The notes beneath the pieces are model-generated. The model saw nothing but the letters and a program-made list of their open reading frames with translations, was not told where the DNA came from and ran no database searches. Positions 48,454 to 59,166 of a stretch of 64,000 bases of DNA are shown here, piece after piece. The stretch is taken from positions 62,001 to 126,000 of the forward strand of contig JAJTWR010000239.1 in NCBI GenBank assembly GCA_021613335.1, given 5' to 3'. The stretch's first letter is position 1. Every line of letters begins with the position of its first letter. The translations under genes were made by a program, and so were the position numbers. Origin of the DNA: Whitmania pigra. Taxonomy: Eukaryota; Annelida; Clitellata; Hirudinida; Haemopidae.

Positions 48454-50476
48454 TTGTAGTGTAAATGTATATACACAGACAATCAGAAGAATAAATGCTG
48501 AACAGAGGAATTGTTGACTCGAGTTGAGAAGGAATAATATCGCGTTGAGTTCATGAAACATAAAAAAAACATGGCGCTCGGAGCCCGCGTCTCTAATTAT
48601 GCAAGTAGGACAAAGTTCCTGTGTCCAACAATACTCCCCCACCAGAGAGCAAACTGGCGAACGAAAAGTCAGGGCTCGTAGTCCTCGATTTTCTTGGGCC
48701 AGTGAACTCTTCGTCCGGAGCGTGTTTGAGGTTGAGCCAGAGGTGTTGCTGGGTTGATAGTTGGGGATGGGTTGGCTGTGGGTGGAACTGAAGTCTGGGG
48801 CAGAATTGCTGGTTTCAGCCTGTCGATGGACACTGCGTCATTCCGGCCATTCTTCCTGACGACGAAGTATTTCCGATGGCGCTCTTGGACGGCAAAGGGA
48901 CCGTCGTATGGTGGATGCAGCGGTGGTTTGTGAGAATCGACCCGGATGAGTACTTGTGTCCATCGACAGGCTGAAACCAGCAATTCTGCCCCAGACTTCA
49001 AAAAAAAAAGATGTCTCGCGATATTTTAAGCACTCATGTTGTTCCGCACATTTTTCGGCTAATAACGTATACATCTTGGAAAGTAGAAATCTTAACGAAC
49101 ATTTTGATGCACATTTCGTCAGTAGTAAAGTCGTAGTTACTGAGTAAGAAGACTTGCAAAACATTCCATTAATGGAAGGACTTCCGCTTGTAGTGTAAAT
49201 GTATATACACAGACAATCAGAAGAATAAATGCTGAACAGAGGAATTGTTGACTCGAGTTGAGAAGGAATAATATCGCGTTGAGTTCATGAAACATAAAAA
49301 AAACATGGCGCTCGGAGCCCGCGTCTCTAATTATGCAAGTAGGACAAAGTTCCTGTGTCCAACAATACTCCCCCACCAGAGAGCAAACTGGCGAACGAAA
49401 AGTCAGGGCTCGTAGTCCTCGATTTTCTTGGGCCAGTGAACTCTTCGTCCGGAGCGTGTTTGAGGTTGAGCCAGAGGTGTTGCTGGGTTGATAGTTGGGG
49501 ATGGGTTGGCTGTGGGTGGAACTGAAGTCTGGGGCAGAATTGCTGGTTTCAGCCTGTCGATGGACACTGCGTCATTCCGGCCATTCTTCCTGACGACGAA
49601 GTATTTCCGATGGCGCTCTTGGACGGCAAAGGGACCATCGTATGGTGGATGCAGCGGTGGTTTGTGAGAATCGACCCGGATGAGTACTTGTGTCCATCGA
49701 CAGGCTGAAACCAGCAATTCTGCCCCAGACTTCAAAAAAAAAAGATGTCTCGCGATATTTTAAGCACTCATGTTGTTCCGCACATTTTTCGGCTAATAAC
49801 GTATACATCTTTGGAAAGTAGAAATCTTAACGAACATTTTGATGCACATTTCGTCAGTAGTAAAGTCGTAGTTACTGAGTAAGAAGACTTGCAAAACATT
49901 CCATTAATGGAAGGACTTCCGCTTGTAGTGTAAATGTATATACACAGACAATCAGAAGAATAAATGCTGAACAGAGGAATTGTTGACTCGAGTTGAGAAG
50001 GAATAATATCGCGTTGAGTTCATGAAACATAAAAAAAACATGGCGCTCGGAGCCCGCGTCTCTAATTATGCAAGTAGGACAAAGTTCCTGTGTCCAACAA
50101 TACTCCCCCACCAGAGAGCAAACTGGCGAACGAAAAGTCAGGGCTCGTAGTCCTCGATTTTCTTGGGCCAGTGAACTCTTCGTCCGGAGCGTGTTTGAGG
50201 TTGAGCCAGAGGTGTTGCTGGGTTGATAGTTGGGGATGGGTTGGCTGTGGGTGGAACTGAAGTCTGGGGCAGAATTGCTGGTTTCAGCCTGTCGATGGAC
50301 ACTGCGTCATTCCGGCCATTCTTCCTGACGACGAAGTATTTCCGATGGCGCTCTTGGACGGCAAAGGGACCGTCGTATGGTGGATGCAGCGGTGGTTTGT
50401 GAGAATCGACCCGGATGAGTACTTGTGTCCATCGACAGGCTGAAACCAGCAATTCTGCCCCAGACTTCAAAAAAAA
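48454..50476 (-). mobile_element. Three further copies of the truncated gypsy-type module
   Basis: LTRs at about 48454-48630, 49187-49364 and 49922-50099 with their integrase tails, ORFs 48669..49001, 49403..49735 and 50138..50470, all within the 735-bp array. The copies differ by very few bases, for example one CCGTCG to CCATCG change near 49637. Confidence 0.88.
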
Positions 50477-50599
50477 AAGATGTCTCGCGATATTTTAAGC
50501 ACTCATGTTGTTCCGCACATTTTTCGGCTAATAACGTATACATCTTTGGAAAGTAGAAATCTTAACGAACATTTTGATGCACATTTCGTCGTAGTAAAG

Positions 50600-50990
50600 T
50601 CGTAGTTACTGAGTAAAAAGACTTTTGAACGAATTCCTCAAATTTCTAATAACTTCAAAAATTTGAAAATCTACCTACATTTGATATATAAACATTTTGA
50701 AAAGCATTTGAAACGTAATTTACAAATATTATAATTTGAAACGTCGCATTAGAAATTAAATTTGAATGTCTACTAACTTCAGCTACGTTAAAGACTAAGT
50801 TTTTACCGTTATATAAGTGTCTGCTGGCGGAAGACAAGTACCAATGTTCTAAATTGTGGTGTTCGGGTGGCTGGTGGATGACGCCAAAAGCCATGCCAAG
50901 ACTGCTCTGGCTGGTTCAAATTTAAATTTTAATAGTGTGTTTGTTATTTTTTTTTATTTAATTTTATGCGTATTTTATGTATTTTTAATT
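50600..50990. repeat. Right arm end of copy C and shared outer flank
   Basis: TTTTGAACGAATTCCTCAAA through GTGTCTGCTGGCGGAAGACA repeats the arm seen at 33545-33740. Bases 50843-50985 (TAAATTGTGGTGTTCGGGTG onward) also match 41128-41260, so similarity extends beyond the presumed end motif. Confidence 0.8.
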
Positions 50991-51532
50991 TTGTAATTAT
51001 ATTTGGATGGCAAGCTCCTTCTTGGAGATTGCTTCCCCTTACTCATATGTGAAAAAGACTGTATTATGCTTTTAACAATTAAATTTTTCACCCTGCTAGC
51101 TTTAGGCAAACAAGTTCAGGGTTCTTTTTTTAAATTTGTAGCTATGTGGTGATATATTTTGTCCAATGTATATTTCCTTTAGTGACATCTGATTCTACAC
51201 TTGCGTATGTATTAAATTATTAATTTTAACTTTACTACAATTAATTTATGTAAACATTGCAAGTTTTTAACTAAATTAACATGTTCGTATCTATTAACAA
51301 TTTTAATACAATTAATTTATGCACTTATTTAAATTACTTTAAGTTGTAATCGTTTAGAAAAATAAATGTTTATACTATGGTTAGAAAATAGAATTACATT
51401 ACGTGTCTAATCTGGAATTTCTGTTCGTAGGTTTGATGAGCTGAAAGAGTGGTGCAATAGTTCAATATTAGTTGGTGGCCCAGCAATTGCTTAATTTCGT
51501 TTTCTCATTAGTTTAATCTTAATATTGCAAGA
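50991..51532. other. Upstream region of SARAF
   Basis: AT-rich, no exon or repeat recognised; expected to hold the SARAF promoter and 5' UTR, but no TATA box can be assigned. Confidence 0.4.
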
Positions 51533-53704
51533 ATGTTTTACGTTAGAGGACTTCTACTTTTCATATTTTCCGCTGTTACTTTCCTGCATAACAGTAAGTT
51601 CTTATTGTCATTTTCTATATGCTCTTGTACTTATCAAATGGTATTGATGCTTCTTGTAACGTTAACATAATATTTTAAAGATCTTTTATCTATCCCTCAG
51701 GCTTTGCCAATTATCACGACGCAATTTTGCTTCAAGATGTAAAGACTCTGACACTTTATAAGGCACGATATACTGCTCATCGCAGAGTTCCCGCTGTGCT
51801 TCAGGTTTGTTGAACATTTTACGACAGGGGTATTCAGCTGAAAATGGTTGTGAAATGGCCAGTTTCGTATTCATGTAATTTAAGTAATACGGTAACATTA
51901 TTAAGATGCCAAACATATTCCTTGATTTTGTAGCTCCAATGTATTGGTGGTTCAGCTGGATGCTCAGTAAACATTGATGTCGTACAGTGTGAAAACAAGG
52001 GTTCTGACGGAATAGACATCCAGGTTATACTTCTTAGTGGACAATATTTTTATCATGATTTGAGGACAAGATCCAAAAATCCATGCTGATGATTTTTATA
52101 ATATTTGTAAACTAATTATAATATTTGTATGGTTGACTTGGAGTTTGAAAATGACTGAAACATGTTGCAGCAGGCTTGAATTTATTGGGAGCTTAAATTT
52201 ATGTGGTGAAGTAATTAATGACTTAATTCTAGGAAGCAAGCTAAAAATACTAGTAAAAGTATTTAATTGTGACTAAGTTTAGAAATTTATCTTAAATAAG
52301 TCAAATCCAATGTTATTAAATGCTTTTGATTTTTTGCAGTGGGAATGTAAGACCGACATGAGCAGCAAATATCGTTTTGGAAGCATTGTTGTGACTTGTG
52401 AAGGTTACAACCACCCAGATGACCCATACGTACTTAAAGGATCATGTGGGGTATGTTTTTTGTATATATTAATTGACATACCAATATCAATATTTAATGC
52501 TATTAGGATGTAATAATATTTTGTTAAATTTACAAGATTTTCTTTACTTTAAGGCTCTTTGTCATTACTTACTCTGCATTGATAACATGTTAAAATCTAA
52601 AAGAGCGTTATAATATAAATATGCATAAATATCTATATATCGGTTAATACAAGCATACAGAATGGTCCAAATGGCTTGATCAAGACTTATTTATTCATGT
52701 TTTAATGTAGCTTGAGTATTCCTTGGAACTGACTGACCCTCATTATGGAGCTCCAAAATATCATGAATCACGCACCCATTATGGAGGGAGTCACAAACCG
52801 TGGTAATTCATGACAAATTTAAAAATAGTTACAAATTATCGAATTACCTTAAGACATTGCCAATTAGGATTCCACATCAATATTGATCACACCTGAATGT
52901 AAGAATATGTAATGTAGAATATATGTTATTATAATGTTTGTGATAATTAAGCAAATAATATTCATGGTTTTTGGATATGATACGTATTAAAACATTTAGT
53001 TAATAAAACCAAAATGAATTTTTACGATTAGGAGCTCAGAAATTAGCTCTGGCAGCATATTGGGATTGCTTCTTGTAGTAGGAGTGATTGTTCTGTTATG
53101 CTGGTTCTTCTACAATAACCAGACCCAACATCATGCATCAGCAACACCACCCCAGCCACCATCATACGGATTTGCTACCCAGCCACCACCATATGGATTC
53201 AAAGGTTATTGTGCATTTTATATTAGTGACCTTGAGGCCAGAGTTTAAGTCAGGCTTCCCCCATAATTTTTTTTTATCTCCTGAATAAATTTGTTTAAAT
53301 TTTATGTTCAAGATACTCCAAGGCAATCAGGTCAAGGAGGCTTTGGTGGATTTTGGTCAGGTGCTGGCATTGGTGGGTTGATGGGGTATCTCTTTGGCTC
53401 CAGAAATAGCTATGGCATGGGTACAGGTCATAACACCTATTCCCCTCCGAGAAGTTCGTTTTGGGGAGGTTCGCGTGGGTGGTCCAACCCCTCGACAAGT
53501 TCTGGGTTTTCTGAAAGTTCTTCAAGTGGGACCAGGACTGCATCAGGTGCATTCTTGTTTATTTAATTTATAAATGTTCTTTAGTGTCATATATTAATGT
53601 CATTATTTATATCATGTGATCAATTAAGATGGTGCCATATAAATGTTTTTGATAATGAGTATTTCTGATGTTTTTCAGGATTTGGTGGAACAAAGAGAAG
53701 ATAA
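51533..53704 (+). CDS. SARAF: SARAF (store-operated calcium entry-associated regulatory factor)
   Basis: Model: 51533..51593, 51701..51804, 51934..52023, 52340..52450, 52711..52802, 53032..53204, 53313..53546, 53679..53704; 296 residues against about 339 in human. An N-terminal signal peptide (GLLLFIFSAVTFLHN) is followed by the luminal domain with LLQDVKTLTLYKARYTAHRR, CIGGSAGC, VQCENKG, WECKTDM, VTCEGY and LKGSCGLEYSLEL. One membrane segment lies at about 161-179 (SILGLLLVVGVIVLLCWFF). The cytosolic part is Pro/Gly/Ser-rich with GIGGLMGYLFGS and ends RTASGFGGTKRR. In animals SARAF sits in the ER membrane and slows STIM/Orai calcium entry after store refilling. All exon phases agree. Start is the only ATG before the signal peptide. 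Confidence 0.95.
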
Positions 53705-53809
53705 AGATGTGATGAAATTCATGTCTTTCTTAATTAACGTTGCTTTTCTAGTTGTGTTGTTGGAGTTGTTTGTTTTACTTTTTTGAACATGATTTACAAT
53801 CAATTACAA

Positions 53810-53815
53810 AATAAA
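53810..53815 (+). promoter_or_regulatory. Polyadenylation signal of SARAF
   Basis: AATAAA 106 bases after the stop codon. Confidence 0.65.
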
Positions 53816-55915
53816 TTACTGAATTTTTGAGTTGCTCATTGAGCTAGTTTGTAAAATTAATTTTTTATATTTTACTATTAGTTACTATTGGTAAGGACAT
53901 CAAATGGTCTGATGAGGTTCTCTGGGTGGTTGATCTAACTTTTTCCTGTAGCATAAAATCTTAATATGGTCTCTGAGATCTGTGGATTATTGTCACTTGC
54001 AATTGATTGCTTGGAAGGCTAGGAAATATGTGCCAAAGGTATTTTTAAAAACACTGCATCACTATGGGTTTAAAAAAGGCGAGTTTCAGTTTTGTGTGGG
54101 CGTTACTGGTTATCGATTTTAAAGGTTTTGTTTGATTATAGTGAAGTAATTTCAATATTATCTTTTTTCCTTTTCATTGTGGGACACTGAAATTCGCCAG
54201 GCTCCAATCGTGCAGGAAATTATATAATTAATTATTGTAATTTTATTACGTAATATTCAACTCCACCCACCGGTCCGCGGCGAAAAAAAGGTTGAGGATT
54301 ACTGGACCACTGCATTAGACCATGGCTTACGTTTTTGCTTTTTTATTTACCTTATGGATAAGGATCGGATTTATTTAGATAGGGGCCCAAAGTGCAGTCT
54401 GGCTGGTAAGGCAAAATGAATCGCGTTCCAGCACCGACAAGAGTCTAGTTTCGAAAAATAAAAGCTTTATTATATCCATCACATCACGTTAGAAAATATG
54501 GATTCAATAAGTTGGAGAATCTCCTACTATGTAATAAATATATAAAAATCTGTTATTGTGTGTTAGATAAGAATAAGCAAATTATTATTAAAATTTATAA
54601 TGTTGTTTAATTTTGTATTTACACTTTTTATTAATTTTTTTGCAAATATATGATGTTGGTCGTTTAATGTTTTTACGTTAGTTGTCTTTTCTTTTATATT
54701 TTAACATCAAATTAAATTTATTTGTTTTAAATGAATTTTTTAAGAGTTTCATAATGTTTCTACAAAATATTATTGACATAGTTGTGTTTTTGTCCTAATC
54801 CAGTTAACGTGTCTTTGTTTCGCCGGAGCAAAGGAGTTCTTGCTTTTTGCGTGGGGAGGATTTTATAATTTTTAATTAATTAAACTAAAATATATTTTCA
54901 TAGTATTAATGATACAGAGAAATTAGTATTTTTCAAGATATGTTAAAATATAAGTAGACTTGTAGTGAACCGGGGATGCTTGAAGCCTGTTTACTCGTTT
55001 TCTACTGAATGTAGCGTGAGAACTGATACCTATTAACATGAAATAAATTTTTAGATTTAATAAATTATTAATTGTGTTTCTCTGACTTCTTTGTCCGAGT
55101 TTGAATTTCATTTACTTTGTGACGATCGATTTAGCTTAACATCAATTTTGCTAACATCCTTTTCTTTCTTATTCGTCGATGATTGTTTCCTGTGAGGTGA
55201 GCGAAGAAGGCTTGATAAAATTTTCTTGTGCGAGGTTGGTTGAAAAGCAGAGCTTTTACTCTTCACAATTTGGTGGTTTCAGTTATGATAGGTAAATTGT
55301 AATTAGTTGCAATTAGTTTTAGCTTTTCACGTGCGTTTAGCTTAGCCATTGATTCTTTATCATTGTTCTTTGTTTAGCCCCTGAAGGTGAACTTGAAGTA
55401 GGGCTAGGAATTATATTATTGACTCTATGTCCAACAGAACTAGTTTTATTATTATTAACTAATAGTTGAAACAGACTGGGTAAAGGGATTGCACTGAGGA
55501 ACCATCTCATTTATTAGTGTGGTGAAGAATACACATGAGACATTAAAAGTGTTACTGTGACCACAATTTGATCATATGCAGGATGATATTAAATTGCCCC
55601 AAATTTATATTTAACTGCATCAGTTAATATGCTTGGTCACTAAACTCTTCTAGCTAATGCATAGAATCCTGTAAATCAGTTTTGAAAACTTGATAATTAT
55701 GATTTGTGGGTAATTCAGCATTATTTGCAAGCTAGTTCATGTTTGTAACAAGTAACCATCACAGTAACCAGTTTGTTATTAAATTTCTCTGGAGATGGTA
55801 TATTTAAGATGTTGCAATATTATAAAAAGATCGGCCGGTTTGAAATTCAAAATTTCCTCAAAAACAGCAGATATAGAACCAAACATTGAAATTGTAATTT
55901 GCTTCCAGGTCTAGA
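53816..55915. other. Intergenic stretch with a hAT-like terminus
   Basis: No exon recognised. Bases 54265-54304, read on the minus strand, give CAGTAATCCTCAACCTTTTT followed by CGGACCGG, a hAT-type end without a visible partner end. The last bases hold an acceptor (GCTTCCAG at about 55909) just before the start of the next gene, so a non-coding exon probably lies upstream. Confidence 0.45.
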
Positions 55916-55923
55916 TTGGTGAT

Positions 55924-57472
55924 ATGACGGTTCTTGATGATGTGATTAAGATAAGAAAAAGACTGGACAAAGTGTCTGCTGATGAGAATGTGAATGTTAC
56001 GCACGTTGAGGATTTGCTAGCAGCTCTGAAAAACTTGCCCATGACCGTAGATGTTTTGAAAGAGTCAAAAATTGGTCTCACGTTGAATCTATACAGAAAA
56101 AATCACAAAGATACCAGGATAGGTTTGTTGGCAAAAGAGTTGAGAGAATATTGGATGAAGCTGTGGGAAAGTAATTCTTCTTTGAAAAAGAAAAGCAAGT
56201 CCAATTCTAAATCTGAGAATCTAGAACAGCTCACTGACCATTCAGAACAGCAGGTGAAAATTGTTATGGAAGGTAGGTTGCTGGCACAATGATTGCATCA
56301 CCAAATTTTATTTTAGGGAGTCTTACCTTCCACAACTGTCACCGAAGATGGCGAATCTGTAATTGTGATAATGAAAGGCTTGATGTGCATCACCCAAAGG
56401 TGTTTTGTTAAATCTGTTTTGTCTCGTGTCGAGCATAAAGTTAAAATTTGGTATTTGTGCATCGAATTCTATATTTGTTGTTTTGTTAGAGCGCGTTTCG
56501 ACGTGACCGTGAGCACAGACAACTTGCAACTTTCGGGGAAGAGTTTGAATTACAAGATTCCACTCTCTTCAATCCAGAATCTCTTCCTTCTGCCTGACAC
56601 AAATAATGTTCAATACTACTTTGTCATGGAACTTGATGCTCCCATTAAGCGTGGCAAAACAGAATATAAATTGTTCGTGTTCACTTTGAGCAGCAGAGTT
56701 TCACTTATTCAAGAATTGTACCTTAACCAGTTAGTGCTCTTGTTTATTCATGAATCTGTGAGCAATTACCAATCCAATTGAATTGCTATTTATTACAGTT
56801 AATAACAAGATCTGAATAAATAACCAGTAAAAAAAACATTGCAGCTCTTGTGATTATAAATTGTAAGCATTATGTTTACAGAACTGAGTTGGACCTGAGG
56901 TATGGTAATAAGCTGAAGAAACACATGCAAGGACTTGAGCATGAGGTTATCAGCAGCATCATTGAAGTTACTGCAAACAAGACTCTTATCACAGCCTATT
57001 CCTCCGCAGGGTATTTTGAAAACATTCATTTGTATATTGTAGTTACCTATTAATGTTATTGATTAATTATTTTTCGTACGTTTATTTTTACTGTTGTTTA
57101 AATCGGTTTTGAATAATTTTTCCAGATCTTTCAAAAACGCTTCCATCTCGTGTTCATTCAAATCCGATTCTGGCCTTTTGTATCTGCTGGACAACTGCTT
57201 TATATTTCTTCCGAAGCCGTCATTACACATAAAGTTTGAGGACATAAAATCTGTTGATTTTAGTAGGAGTGATGGCTACAATCGTTCCTTTGACTTTTTT
57301 GTGAACATGTCATCCAAGAAATCATTCCACTTTGGCATAGAAAAGTTGGTGTTATGTAACTTGTATATTTAGGTCAGCTTTTGTTTAATACTGAATATCA
57401 ATGTAATTTTACATTTACAGGGATAAATATGATTTACTGCAGAGTTTTTTGCAAAAGAAAAACCTGACTTAA
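55924..57472 (+). CDS. TFIIS N-terminal domain fused to an SSRP1 middle (double PH) domain
   Basis: Model: 55924..56253, 56317..56399, 56490..56729, 56882..57010, 57126..57344, 57421..57472; 350 residues, all phases consistent. Residues 1 to about 85 match the TFIIS N-terminal (LW) domain: LAALKNLPMTVDVLKESKIG, LYRKN and LAKELREYWMKLW. A Lys/Ser-rich linker follows (about 86-110). From VIVIMKGLMCITQRARFDV on it tracks SSRP1: LNYKIPLSSIQNLFLLPD, LDAPIKRGKTEY, LDLRYGNKLKKHMQGLEHE and SFDFFVNMSSKKSFHFG. It lacks SSRP1's N-terminal domain, acidic tail and HMG box. Three intron junctions match those of SSRP1 downstream. The known roles of the parts are Pol II elongation (TFIIS-N) and histone binding (FACT); the role of the fusion is unknown. 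An alternative donor at 56272 would throw exon 2 out of frame. Confidence 0.82.
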
Positions 57473-57620
57473 ATGCAAATATAGGTCAATAATTCAATGT
57501 GGTATGGCTCTGATAATGTTTCCAGACAAAATGTGATTTACAGGATTGAAAATAGAAGAATTATGTAAATTGTTGTATGGCATTGTTGTATATCCTCTAC
57601 TTTTTAAGTGTATTTATTGA

Positions 57621-57626
57621 AATAAA
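57621..57626 (+). promoter_or_regulatory. Polyadenylation signal of the TFIIS-N/SSRP1-like gene
   Basis: AATAAA 149 bases after the stop; supports an independent 3' end before SSRP1. Confidence 0.55.
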
Positions 57627-59166
57627 ATTGTTTTGAGAAACTTTTATCAATTTATTTTGTGCTTTCTGAGGCTTGTTTGGTTGTCAGACTCAAGACTAAG
57701 ATTGTTAGATAGTTGAGATGCTGCTTATTCTAGTTTGAAGTGTGTTGGATTTTTCGTTTATCTGTTGAAACTTGGTTCTGCGACTGGTGTGGGAGTGAAA
57801 AGTTTGCTTTTTGCTTCTGATTTATGATTACATCGAGTGACTCAAAAGCCTAATCACAGCTGACTTAACTCCAACCCTTCCCCATCTCCTAACTTTGGAA
57901 ATCCATGTAGAACTGTCAAAATATGTCTGAGAGTTGGCTTTTACTTCTCCGTGTGCCCTGATTTACAAAAAATGTGATTTTTATTTTTTTAAATTGTTTT
58001 TGTGATACTCTGACCTAAAAACATCATGGCCCTAATCACAACCTCAAGTCCTAAGTCTAAATTTGCAACTGCAATCTGTTGTGATATACAATCACAGTTA
58101 TCTGAAGCAGTTGGTGTCCTTGTTAATTATATTAAGCCTTGTTTTATCCTTCTGCTATTGCTTTGCCTTTTGCTTTCTGATTTAATATCTTCAGTCAATA
58201 TGTTCATTGTGATTATTTGTCAAGAAATTGTAGCTTATTTTCTGCATGAAGACCTTGGTCAAAGGGCTTAGCTGGTTATTTGACCAACGTGACATTACAC
58301 GTATAAACGAAACGCTTGAGCATAAAAAATGAAAATTAAATAAACAGAAACATGCTTTAAAAATTATATAAACTTCCCACAGAAATTAAAGTTTTTTAAA
58401 TGGGAGATATTTATTTAAATTGGGTTCGCTATTTGCTGAGTTGGAGCATGTTGCAGTAGAAGAGCTGACAATGTTAGCCAGCGAGGAGTTTCAGGGTTTA
58501 AGAATATGAATACAAAAAATGCTTTGATGTCCCACATCGGAATTTGCTTGGTAATAAGTTAATTTTATGAAAGTTTTGGTAAAGTTGAGTAGTAATTTGC
58601 TCTGTCTCTAACTTTGCAGCTTAAAGGTGAAAATGTTTTGTTGCACTTAACTCAACTTCGGAGGGCTTAAAGGGCTGGCAATCAAATAAAAGTGTATAGG
58701 AAGGACCTACGGTGGCTTGGCGCCATTTGGAAACAAGCATTCTTAAATAGAACATTAACAAATTTATTTTAAAAAGGCTGTAATGTTGACAAACGGAATT
58801 TCGTCAATAGTTCTTTTACTGCGAGTTCTCTAAAATGTGTGACATCTTTTTCCAAATCTCAAAATTAATGTCATTTGCTAAGTTTAGCACTTTTGCTGCA
58901 TTACGGTAGGATGTAACAAAATTGAAGTTTCTATTGGGTGCCATGAAATTAGGGTCATTACATACTCATAATGAAGCTCCAGATAAATAAAACGAAATGA
59001 TTAAAGCACTAATTTTTATAATTAATTTTTATTTAATAGACTTAAAAGCTAAAAGATTCAAGTTTTTCATTTTATGATTTCATGTCTATTGCTGAGTAGC
59101 GATAGCGATGCGCGGGTTATCGAAAGTTATTCTTGAGTGTTGCTATTGTGCATTTTTGAGTCGAAG
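57627..59166. other. Intergenic stretch between the SSRP1-like gene and SSRP1
   Basis: AT-rich; small ORFs without splice sites or similarity. No repeats recognised. The promoter of SSRP1 is expected near its right end. Confidence 0.45.

Larger units (their letters stand above)
47536..50640 (-). repeat. 735-bp composite tandem array (183-bp monomer plus gypsy-type 3' end)
   Basis: Units start at AAGATGTCTC on the plus strand at 47536, 48273, 49008 and 49742; a fifth at 50477 keeps only the monomer. Each full unit holds a 183-bp monomer (as in 27646..28920), a 178-bp LTR, a polypurine tract, a gypsy-type integrase C-terminus and a fold-back end with a run of A. Units are nearly identical, differing by single bases and A-run length, so the amplification is recent or homogenised. 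Confidence 0.95.

Noticed and set aside
47935..50543. Four tandem host genes encoding identical 110-residue proteins
   Set aside because: They are the C-terminal integrase tail of a gypsy-type element repeated within the 735-bp array; the apparent starts come from an inverted duplicate.
58026..58271. 81-residue plus-strand ORF with a hydrophobic segment
   Set aside because: No similarity, no splice or polyadenylation support; consistent with chance in AT-rich DNA.
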